Shown: positions 1 to 6,393 of the stretch, in pieces
Layout: each line of letters opens with the position of its first letter
Numbering within the stretch: the first letter of the stretch is position 1
The notes under the pieces: model-generated
Told to the model about the DNA's origin: nothing
What the model saw: the letters and a program-made list of their open reading frames with translations, nothing else
Database searches by the model: none
Position numbers and translations under genes: made by a program
Assembly: GCA_947464365.1 (NCBI GenBank)
Contig: CANHWS010000202.1
Span: 1 to 6,393 of the forward strand
Direction of reading: 5' to 3'
DNA length: 6,393 nucleotides
DNA from: Cytophagaceae bacterium
GTDB lineage: Bacteria > Bacteroidota > Bacteroidia > Cytophagales > Flexibacteraceae

Positions 1-3000
1 GTGACGCAAACCGTACCAGTGATTGCAGTTGCAGGCACTGTAGCTGTTATGGTGGAGTCATTGACCACCACGAAAGTGGCAGGAGCCGCCCCTCCTGAGA
101 ATCCGACGTTGGTAGCACCCAAAAAGCCAGCGCCTTTGATCTGCACGTTGTCAAAGATGTAACCCGAAGATGGGGTTACAGACCGAACTGCAAAAGAAGT
201 CACAAGAGCATAGGACAACTGCACTGTGGCAGTTAGCGGGCTACAATCATACGTTGTCAATAGGACGGTATAGACACCACTTATGGCCGGGACAAACTCG
301 ATCGAGGCAGCAGCGCCAATACATACTGGTCCATTATCATCATTCACGCCTACCTCGTTTAGCGCCGCATCATAAATCCGGAGCTTGGTATCAATAGTAG
401 CACCACAAGTTGAGATACGATAGACCGAGCCTGCAGTGGCATTAAAAGTCCAGTATGGGGCGGTGCCAATATTGCCGATGACGGTATTAGTAGTGGTCGT
501 GAAGGTGAGCGAGCCACGGTTTGTAGCAGGAGAATAGCAAAGCGCGTTGGCCGTGGTCACGACAAAGTTGCTGGTACTGGATACCGTACCACCTAGGTAA
601 GCCAAGGTAATCAAGCCCGTAGTTGTGCCGGCACCAACGGTGATGACGATCGAGTTAGCCGTCTGGCTTACTATCCCTGCACCGATGCCGTTGACTGTAG
701 CAGAGGTGATTGAAGTCAGGTTAGTACCAATTATGGTGACTTGTGTACCTACTGGGCCTGAGGCTGGAGAGAATGAGGTAATGGTAGGGGAAATGACTGC
801 TGGTGTATAACGGTATTGTAGTGGTGTCGTCCCAGATAAATTACTGCAGTCCGAATCAGAGATTACAATGGAATGATTGCCGGAGGTTGTCGGGGTAAAA
901 TCACCACTAGCCTTAACACTTGCACAATAGGGGCCATTGCCGCTGAAGACAGCAATCTCGACACCAAGAGCATTGTAGATCCTGATCCTGGTATTATTAC
1001 CACCAGTTGCGGCGCAAGTGCTGAAATTGTAGATGTTGCCTACTGTAGCGTTAAACCCGTAACGACGGATGACCCCAGCTGGCGTGGTGATACTCTGCCA
1101 AGCCGTTGTAATAGTAATGTTACCTTGGGGGGCGCTCAAACTAAAACAAGAGACAGCTTGGTTAACCGTAAAGACCGAACTGCTTGTGACGCTTCCAGTG
1201 TTGTAGTTGAGTGTAATCAGGCCTGTGGTCGTGCCAGCTCCTACTGTGATTGTGATCGATGTAGCAGTCTGGGCAGTTATGGTTGCCGAAGTACCATTGA
1301 TGCTGGCACTAGTAATTGCAGTCAAGTTGGTACCAACAATGGTAACTGAGGTACCCACAGGACCAGATGCTGGAGAGAACGAAGTAATGGTAGGGGCAAC
1401 AAATGGAGCTGTTTGTTTGTACTCAACGGTGTTGGCCTGAGATAACGGATTGCAATCGTAGTCTGAAAGGCTAACCCAGAAAGTGCCAGAAGTACCAGGT
1501 GTATAGTCACCTGATGCCTTGCTTGTAGCACAATATGGTCCGTTGTCATCAAAGAAGGTGATCTCGTTGCCAGATGGGTCATAGATCCGGATCTTGTTGT
1601 CGTTGGTGGCGGCGTTGTTACAGGTATTGAAGTTATAGGTGGTGCCTGCAACGCCATTGATCGACCAGCGACGGATACTACCAGCTGGTACAGAGAGACT
1701 CTGCCAGCTAGCGTTTGGCGTGAGGGTGCCTGCGTTAATGGTGGTACCATAACAGGTACTGACAGTGGTGACGGTGAAAGTCAGATTGCTTACGACAGCC
1801 CCACCCGTATACGTACCAGTGACTAGCCCAGTTGTGGTGCCAGCCTGGACAGTTACAGTAGCTGTCGTATTGCTTACCGGGGTCAGGATCTGGGTCAGGC
1901 CATTGATTTCTACGGTTGTGAGGTTAAGCAGGTTGGTACCAGTAACAGTCACAACAGTGCCGATAGGGCCAGAAGCAGGGCTGATATTTGTGATCGTAGG
2001 TGCTAAAACTGTAGGTGAGGAGCGGAACTGAAGTGGTGTTGTCTGAGATAAAACACGGCAGTCTGTATCAGAGAATACAACGTAATAAAGGCCTGAAGAT
2101 GTCGGGGTAAAATCACCGCTAGCCTTTGTACTTGCGCAATACGGGCCATTGCCGCTATAGACAGCAAGCTCATTACCAGAGGCATCATAAATCCTGATCC
2201 GGGTAGGGTTACCACCAGTTGCACTACAAGTGCTAAAACTATAGGTATTGCCTACGTTGGCGTTGAAGCCATAGCGACGGATCACCCCAATTGGTGGGGT
2301 CGAGGTCTGCCAAGTCGTCGTGGGCGTAATGTTGCCTGTGAGGGCACTCGCAGCAAAACAAGCTACCGAATTAACGGTATAAGGCGTACTACTTGTAATG
2401 CTACCAGTGCTGTAAGCAAGTGTGATCAGGCCAGAGGTAGTGCCAGGCGCAACTGTAATGGTGATTGAATTGGCACTCTGGGAGGTTATCGTAGCTAGGG
2501 TACCATTGATTGATACCTGCGTAATAAGCTGCAATAGCGTGCCTGTAAGTGTAACTGTCGAGCCTACGTTACCCGATGTCGGTGCAAATGAGGTTAGCGT
2601 CGGGGTCTGAACCGCTGCAGAGTATTTAAACTGTAACGATGTGCTGGACGACAGGACGTTGCAATCAAAGTCTGAAATGACTACAAAATAGTTTCCTGAG
2701 GTTGTGGGGGTGAAGTCACCACTTGCTCTGATGGTGTTGCAATACGGCCCGTTACCGTCATAAACAGCCAACTCGACACCGTTATTGTCATAAATCCTGA
2801 TGCGTGTAGGGTTAATTGCTCCTGTGAGACAGGTGCTAAAGTTATAGGTATTCCCGACGGTACCTGTAAATCCGTATCGCCTAACGATGCCTACTGGTGG
2901 TGTGGCCGCGCTCCAAGTTAAAGTAGGCGACAAAGTTGCATTGAGGCTACTAATCGAGAAACATGTTGAGGTAGCAGTAACATTAAAATTGGTGGTACTA

Positions 3001-4763
3001 GATACTGACCCGCCTCCGTAGTTGAGGGAAATGACACCAGTTGTCGCACCAGCTGGTACCACAAAGGTTAGCTGTGTGCCAGAAATGATGTTAATGGATC
3101 CAGAAACAACACCATTGACCATTACACTAGTCACGAAGTTGAAGTTAGTGCCCGAAACAGTAACCGTTGTGCCTACCGGACCAGAAGTTGGCGTGAAGGA
3201 GGTGATTGTCGGCAAGGCATTAATTAGCTCTTGTTTGTAAGACAAGGTTGTGGCAAGGGCTAGCGGATTGCAGTCATAGTTGGACAGCCCGACAAAAAAA
3301 GTACCTGCGGTAGTTGGGCTGTAGTTGCCAGACGCACTGCCGCCAGTACAATAAGGACCATTATCGTCATAAGAGGCGAGCTCGGTCCCGCTAGCATCAT
3401 AGATCCTGAGTTTGGTATCAGACGACGTAGCACAAGTACTGAAGTTATAGGTCCAGCCTACAACCCCTGTAATGGCATAACGCGGATAGGTACCAGCTGA
3501 GGCCGACAAGGTTTGCCAAACCGTAGTTGGCGCAAGTGTCCGGCTGAAGGTAGTGTTGGCATAGCAAGATGCCGATGTTATCACAGTGAATTGGCTGCTA
3601 GAGAATACAGATCCGCCTGAATAGTTGAGCTGGATAAGGCCAGTATTTGTACCAGTCGCAACATTAAAGATAATCGTTGTCGAGCTGATCGAGGTTACGT
3701 TCTGGACGACACCATTAATGGTGATGGATGTTACACCCGATAGGTTTGTACCAATGAGGGTAACGGTTGTCCCGACTGGGCCAGAAATAGGCGCAAAAGA
3801 GGTAATGGTTGGCGTCGTGGGGGTAAACTTGTAGTCTAGCGCAATCGCCGAAGTTGGTGTGGTACAGTTGGCGATACTAAGCAAGACATAATACGTACCT
3901 GAAGTGGTTGTCGTGAAGTCTCCAGAGGCTTTGTTGCCAGTGCAATAAGGTCCGTTATCGTCAAAGATCGCAACCTCGTTAAAGCCAGCATCAAGGATGC
4001 GGAGTTTGGTGTTGGCAGTACCTACCGTGTTACAGGTCCTGAACGAGTAAACATCCCCTGCAGCAGCTGTGAACGAATACCGGTTCACAAACCCTGATGC
4101 TGGGCTAATGCTCTGCCAATTAAGTGTTGGCGTGATGGGGCCAGAGTTACTAGATATCTGGGCGCAGCTGCCAGTAACGGTGAAAACTGCAGGCGTTGTA
4201 CTAAGTCCTCCACCAGAGTAGGTCAGGACAATTGGGCCAGTAGTAGTACCTGGGCCAACCGTGATTTGGAGTGCACTAGCGGTCTGGGTACCAAGTGTTG
4301 CGGCTACGCCACTGATGGTAGCCCCTGTTATCTGGTCTAGGTTGGTTCCGTTAATCGTGACAACGGTGCCAGTAAAGCCTGATGTTGGTGTAAAGTTGGT
4401 GATAGTCGGATTGCTGTTGGCAGTACCTCGTTTGAAAGCTACAATCACATCAGAACTAAGTGGTGCACAAGGGTAGCCCGTGATAAGGATGGCATAGGTG
4501 CCTGTGGTAGGGCAAATCCAGTCAATAGAGGCTGAAGAGCTAGTGCAATACGGCCCGTTATCATCATTAAAATTAACTTCGTTACCAGCAGCGTTGTAGA
4601 TCCGGATGTAAGAATCAAGCGTTGTATTACAAAGGCTTAGGCTGTAAGTCTCGTTGGCAATCGCAATAAAAGTCGTGAAGGTGGCATTGCCGCCGGGTGC
4701 AAGGGCGTTCTGCCAACTGGTCGTGAAGGGCATTGCTAACAAGGTTGGCGTACCTGCATAACA
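1..4763 (-). repeat. Tandem array of about 200-residue units (four-Cys domain A + TIG)
   Basis: Measured from the first cysteine of each A domain (C271, C470, C670, C871, C1072, C1274, C1476, C1679), the units occupy 4167-4763, 3567-4166, 2964-3566, 2361-2963, 1755-2360, 1149-1754 and 540-1148, plus a partial unit at 1-539. Domain A has the pattern C...WQ(S/T)...G...RYxFxxxxGxxYxFSTC...(T/N)(K/R)(L/I)RIYDAxGNE(L/I)AxxDDNGPYC...ASGDFTPTTSGTYxVxLSxxDCxPL, and a TIG domain follows. The pattern resembles the bacterial pre-peptidase C-terminal (PPC) or CUB-like beta-sandwich seen in many Bacteroidota surface proteins; the exact family assignment is my inference. The four cysteines are present in all eight copies. 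The WQ motif is weak in A4 (WS) and absent in A8. Confidence 0.88.
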
Positions 4764-5573
4764 CAGACCAGCCGCACCTGTGACGGTAAAGCTAGTAGCA
4801 GTCTGGGTACCCCCAACGGCACTAAAGACTTGGATAACAGCCGTAGGAGCACCTGAGGGTATCGTTATCGAAAGACTGGTGCTAGAGCTGCCGACAATAT
4901 TACATGCGATGCCACCAATGAAAACAGATGTAACGGCAGCCAAATTCAGGCCATTAATCGTGACAGTAGTACCAACGGGGCCAGAGGTAGGCAAAAAGTT
5001 GGTGATAACCGGGCCTGCACCACCACCGTTTAAGATATTGAAGTTGGTAGAGCTAGTGACGTTGCCGGCTGTGGTAAATATCCTGATAGGCCCTGTAGTG
5101 GCTCCTACTGGTACCGTGGCCGAAATATTGGTCGATGAGTTGACGGTGAAGGATGTAACCTTGGTGCCATTGAATTGTACTGAGTCAACACCCGTAAAGT
5201 TTTGACCAGTGATGCTCACGTTGTCCCCGACATTGCCACTTGTTGGGCTGAAGCTCGTGATACTCGGCACTGGCGCACCAATAATGAAGTTGAATGCACT
5301 GCAGCCTGTGCCAACATTGGTCGTGATACAGACCGTGCCAGTGGTTGCCCCAGCCGGGACTTGCGCCAAAATGGTGGTTGCACTAGAGACAAAGTAGGCC
5401 GAATTAACGCCATTGAAGGCCACTGCGGACACGTTCGTGAAACCTGTCCCCGTGATCGTGACTGTTGTGCCAGTCACACCCGATGTGGGTGAAAAGGCTG
5501 TCACAGTTTGGGCCATCAGGGCTGTTGAGGCCGAAAAAACCACCAGAAGCATGGGCAATAACCAGCGAAGCAT
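1..5573 (-). CDS. Giant secreted IPT/TIG and PPC-like repeat protein, C-terminal end missing
   Basis: The frame stays open from the ATG at 5573 to the left edge (1857 codons, no stop), so the protein is longer than seen. Residues 1-22 form a signal peptide: MLRWLLPMLLVVF, a small-residue stretch, then ALMAQ. TIG domains follow at about 23-99, 100-185 and 186-267, recognised by the (S/T)(F/N)xP(T/A)SGxxG(T)xVT(I/V)xG(T)N(F/L) start and the VxAGxTTGxI end. From C271 onward, eight four-cysteine PPC/CUB-like domains alternate with eight more TIG domains; the last TIG is cut by the edge. No enzymatic motif is visible. The composition, rich in Thr, Ser, Gly, Val and Asn and poor in Lys, fits a beta-sandwich stalk outside the cell. 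Adhesion or matrix binding is inferred from architecture, not shown. An in-frame ATG at 5687 would add 38 residues before the signal peptide. I prefer 5573 because it starts the signal peptide directly and because the likely promoter places the transcript start almost on 5687. A type IX sorting domain may lie beyond the left edge. Confidence 0.93.
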   Translation of the reverse strand, partial: MLRWLLPMLLVVFSASTALMAQTVTAFSPTSGVTGTTVTITGTGFTNVSAVAFNGVNSAYFVSSATTILAQVPAGATTGTVCITTNVGTGCSAFNFIIGAPVPSITSFSPTSGNVGDNVSITGQNFTGVDSVQFNGTKVTSFTVNSSTNISATVPVGATTGPIRIFTTAGNVTSSTNFNILNGGGAGPVITNFLPTSGPVGTTVTINGLNLAAVTSVFIGGIACNIVGSSSTSLSITIPSGAPTAVIQVFSAVGGTQTATSFTVTGAAGLCYAGTPTLLAMPFTTSWQNALAPGGNATFTTFIAIANETYSLSLCNTTLDSYIRIYNAAGNEVNFNDDNGPYCTSSSASIDWICPTTGTYAILITGYPCAPLSSDVIVAFKRGTANSNPTITNFTPTSGFTGTVVTINGTNLDQITGATISGVAATLGTQTASALQITVGPGTTTGPIVLTYSGGGLSTTPAVFTVTGSCAQISSNSGPITPTLNWQSISPASGFVNRYSFTAAAGDVYSFRTCNTVGTANTKLRILDAGFNEVAIFDDNGPYCTGNKASGDFTTTTSGTYYVLLSIANCTTPTSAIALDYKFTPTTPTITSFAPISGPVGTTVTLIGTNLSGVTSITINGVVQNVTSISSTTIIFNVATGTNTGLIQLNYSGGSVFSSSQFTVITSASCYANTTFSRTLAPTTVWQTLSASAGTYPRYAITGVVGWTYNFSTCATSSDTKLRIYDASGTELASYDDNGPYCTGGSASGNYSPTTAGTFFVGLSNYDCNPLALATTLSYKQELINALPTITSFTPTSGPVGTTVTVSGTNFNFVTSVMVNGVVSGSINIISGTQLTFVVPAGATTGVISLNYGGGSVSSTTNFNVTATSTCFSISSLNATLSPTLTWSAATPPVGIVRRYGFTGTVGNTYNFSTCLTGAINPTRIRIYDNNGVELAVYDGNGPYCNTIRASGDFTPTTSGNYFVVISDFDCNVLSSSTSLQFKYSAAVQTPTLTSFAPTSGNVGSTVTLTGTLLQLITQVSINGTLATITSQSANSITITVAPGTTSGLITLAYSTGSITSSTPYTVNSVACFAASALTGNITPTTTWQTSTPPIGVIRRYGFNANVGNTYSFSTCSATGGNPTRIRIYDASGNELAVYSGNGPYCASTKASGDFTPTSSGLYYVVFSDTDCRVLSQTTPLQFRSSPTVLAPTITNISPASGPIGTVVTVTGTNLLNLTTVEINGLTQILTPVSNTTATVTVQAGTTTGLVTGTYTGGAVVSNLTFTVTTVSTCYGTTINAGTLTPNASWQSLSVPAGSIRRWSINGVAGTTYNFNTCNNAATNDNKIRIYDPSGNEITFFDDNGPYCATSKASGDYTPGTSGTFWVSLSDYDCNPLSQANTVEYKQTAPFVAPTITSFSPASGPVGTSVTIVGTNLTAITSASINGTSATITAQTATSITITVGAGTTTGLITLNYNTGSVTSSSVFTVNQAVSCFSLSAPQGNITITTAWQSITTPAGVIRRYGFNATVGNIYNFSTCAATGGNNTRIRIYNALGVEIAVFSGNGPYCASVKASGDFTPTTSGNHSIVISDSDCSNLSGTTPLQYRYTPAVISPTITSFSPASGPVGTQVTIIGTNLTSITSATVNGIGAGIVSQTANSIVITVGAGTTTGLITLAYLGGTVSSTSNFVVTTANALCYSPATNRGSLTFTTTTNTVIGNIGTAPYWTFNATAGSVYRISTCGATIDTKLRIYDAALNEVGVNDDNGPVCIGAAASIEFVPAISGVYTVLLTTYDCSPLTATVQLSYALVTSFAVRSVTPSSGYIFDNVQIKGAGFLGATNVGFSGGAAPATFVVVNDSTITATVPATAITGTVCV
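4764..5507 (-). other. Head region: three consecutive IPT/TIG domains
   Basis: Residues 23-270 of the giant protein hold three TIG (immunoglobulin-like, plexin/transcription factor type) domains in a row with no four-cysteine domain between them. Each begins with a PTSG motif (P29, P110, P195 as the prolines) followed by GxxVTIxG. TIG1 carries its own cysteine pair (C82, C91), and TIG3 has a single cysteine (C224). A Gly-rich linker (NGGGAG, about 182-187) separates TIG2 and TIG3. TIG1 and TIG2 end with the sequence type VPxGATTG, unlike most TIGs in the later array, which end VxAGTTTG or VxPGTTTG. This suggests a separate lineage of TIG modules at the N-terminal end. Confidence 0.8.
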
Positions 5574-5692
5574 GGTGCTACGTCCCGCTAGTGTCAGGAC
5601 TGTAGCAAGGCTTAAAGATTTTACCTGAGGATTACCAGAACGATTTTTTGACCTAAGGGCCAGTTGGGGTGTATAGTTGTTATCCATGTAGT

Positions 5693-5721
5693 CAAAAATA
5701 GTATTTCAGGTAAGAGCCAAA
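5693..5721 (-). promoter_or_regulatory. Bacteroidota-type promoter for the giant gene
   Basis: Read on the minus strand, TATTTTTG (5700-5693) matches the Bacteroidota -7 element TAnnTTTG. TTTG (5721-5718) supplies the -33 element, so the arrangement is TTG, 17 bases, TAnnTTTG, inside the spacing reported for Flavobacterium-type sigma factors. It is the only TAnnTTTG match I found on this strand between the two genes. Transcription would start about 5-8 bases downstream, around 5685-5688. That gives a leader of about 110-115 bases before the ATG at 5573 and makes the in-frame ATG at 5687 an unlikely start. No strong Shine-Dalgarno sequence precedes 5573, which is usual in this phylum. Confidence 0.6.
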
Positions 5722-6028
5722 TAGATGGGCGGAGGTTGGAATGTGTGGTAGCAAACTTTTCGCAGTCTAAGTTCGATGTAAGGTCTTGGCGAAAAAGCAA
5801 CCGTAAATATACACAACAGTCCCCCAGCATTACAAGCCTCCGGTACTTTAACGTTTGTTAACGATGACCTACCTCCGCACCATAGCTTTTGCCCCTATGG
5901 ATAAATGCCCTTCAGCCACCCGCAAAGGCAATTTTGCCTTGTGCTATGCCTAAAAACCTGAACCAATAGTCTGACTTCAATAGCACGCCAAGCTCAATAT
6001 TGCCTTCCATCCTTGACATAGATTACGG
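5722..6028. other. Intergenic region, no gene seen
   Basis: This stretch lies between the stop of the right-hand gene and the promoter of the giant gene. No convincing coding frame was found on either strand: the small open frames here show no family-like composition. It holds three short inverted repeats (5880-5900, 5925-5940 and 5941-5986) and a direct repeat of TTAACG at 5848-5853 and 5858-5863. No tRNA-like or recognised riboswitch-like fold was noticed by eye. Confidence 0.6.
5925..5986 (-). terminator. Weak candidate terminator hairpins after the right-hand gene
   Basis: Two inverted repeats lie back to back, 43-104 bases past the stop at 6029. GTGCTAT (5941-5947) pairs with ATAGCAC (5980-5986): 7 bp with a 32-base loop. 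AAGGCA (5925-5930) pairs with TGCCTT (5935-5940): 6 bp with a four-base loop. Neither is followed by a clear T run on the minus strand, so a classical intrinsic terminator is doubtful. A processing or mRNA-stabilising hairpin is also possible. Confidence 0.22.
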
Positions 6029-6393
6029 TCAATAGATGGCCTTGTAATTGATCATTAGGTCATGATGGGTGGTGCTATCATGCTGGACTAGGACTGGATT
6101 GATCTGGCCCAAGTGGTCACTTAGGTTGGCATACCATTGGCCACCTTCACGCACACAGACCGTATAAGTACCGGGTTTTAACCTCAGTCTGTAAGTCCCA
6201 TCCTTGGCTGACCAAGTGGTGAGGAGCGGCCTGCTACCCATGGCGGCAAAAAAGCCGGTCCGTACGCCGGGTTTGGTTTGGCGAAAGCTTGTTAGCCTAA
6301 AAATGCCGATCTGCCGCCTTACTGGTCGTCCCCCTGCCTTGGGCCCATCAGGGCTTGGCATCATGTTGCCTTCGACGAAGGTGACTTGGCCAA
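6029..6393 (-). CDS. Carboxypeptidase-regulatory-like domain protein, N-terminal end missing
   Basis: The frame enters at the right edge already open (GQVTFVEGNMMPSPDGPKAG...) and ends at the TGA at 6031-6029, giving 120 visible residues. The internal Met-Met at 6364 follows coding sequence of the same domain, so the true start is outside the window. The end of the protein reads SAKDGTYRLRLKPGTYTVCV...GQWYANLSD...INPV...INYKAIY. The DGxYRLxLxPGTYTV stretch is the hallmark of the transthyretin-like carboxypeptidase regulatory fold, a small beta-sandwich without catalytic residues. From memory, Bacteroidota have many small secreted or lipid-anchored proteins with a VEGNxMPxPD start and an NYKAxY end like this; function is unknown. 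A signal peptide or lipobox would be upstream of the window. It lies on the same strand as the giant gene, but the 455-base gap and separate promoter argue against a shared operon. Confidence 0.8.
   Translation of the reverse strand, partial: GQVTFVEGNMMPSPDGPKAGGRPVRRQIGIFRLTSFRQTKPGVRTGFFAAMGSRPLLTTWSAKDGTYRLRLKPGTYTVCVREGGQWYANLSDHLGQINPVLVQHDSTTHHDLMINYKAIY

Noticed and set aside
873..1349. 158-codon plus-strand open frame rich in Cys, Thr and Ser
   Set aside because: It is fully antisense to an A domain and a TIG of the giant gene; its low-complexity composition comes from reading Val/Thr/Gly codons backwards in another frame.
1322..1750. 142-codon minus-strand open frame
   Set aside because: It lies in a different frame within the giant gene, and its Leu/Pro/Thr-rich sequence shows no domain pattern; the main frame is open throughout this stretch.
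1..4763. CRISPR array or short tandem DNA repeat suggested by the periodic sequence
   Set aside because: The period is about 600 bases, it is coding, and the DNA differs between copies; there are no short identical repeats with unique spacers.
625..5628. Many plus-strand open frames of 60-160 codons with a shared VTxVPTGPEVGxxEVxVG-like ending
   Set aside because: They are the antisense of the repeated TIG start (PTITSFxPTSGPVGTTVT) in the minus-strand gene, which is why they look like a family. The minus frame is continuous for 1857 codons with clear domains; the plus frames are broken and have no independent support.
5573..5687. Start of the giant gene at the in-frame ATG at 5687
   Set aside because: The promoter element ends only five bases upstream, and the resulting 38-residue extension is polar and precedes an otherwise normal signal peptide. 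It is kept as an alternative but not chosen.
5621..5861. Small open frames on both strands around the promoter region (5621-5830 minus, 5664-5861 plus)
   Set aside because: No recognisable motif, they overlap each other and the likely promoter, and the composition is not that of a conserved small protein.

Overview
The window looks like a chromosomal fragment of a Bacteroidota bacterium, possibly of the Cytophagales/Chitinophagales type. That rests on a promoter of the Bacteroidota pattern (TTG, 17 bases, TAnnTTTG), a signal peptide ending in ...LMAQ, a very long secreted protein made of IPT/TIG and PPC-like beta-sandwich modules, and a neighbouring small protein with a carboxypeptidase-regulatory-like fold. 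G+C is near one half by eye. The phylum is fairly likely; the order is a guess.

Layout. All real coding is on the minus strand. From right to left there are three parts. (1) Positions 6393-6029 hold the 3' part of a small gene whose start is beyond the right edge, a carboxypeptidase-regulatory-like domain protein. (2) Positions 6028 to about 5574 hold an intergenic region with three short hairpins, one clear promoter candidate (5693-5721) and probably a 5' leader of about 110 bases. (3) Positions 5573-1 hold one uninterrupted reading frame of 1857 codons that leaves the window at the left edge without a stop. I read this frame through codon by codon and found no stop and no frameshift.

The giant protein starts with a signal peptide, then three IPT/TIG domains. 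An array follows in which a four-cysteine, PPC/CUB-like domain of about 120 residues (called domain A here) alternates with a TIG domain of about 80 residues. Seven complete A+TIG units and most of an eighth are present. The period is very regular (199-203 residues). The protein is most likely an exported surface or extracellular adhesin-like protein. Its C-terminus, where a type IX secretion sorting domain would be expected, lies outside the window.

No RNA genes, mobile elements or CRISPR arrays were seen. Open frames on the plus strand between 170 and 5628 are antisense shadows of the repeats. The two genes share a strand, but the 455-base gap (323 bases if the longer open frame is counted) and the promoter inside it suggest separate transcription.
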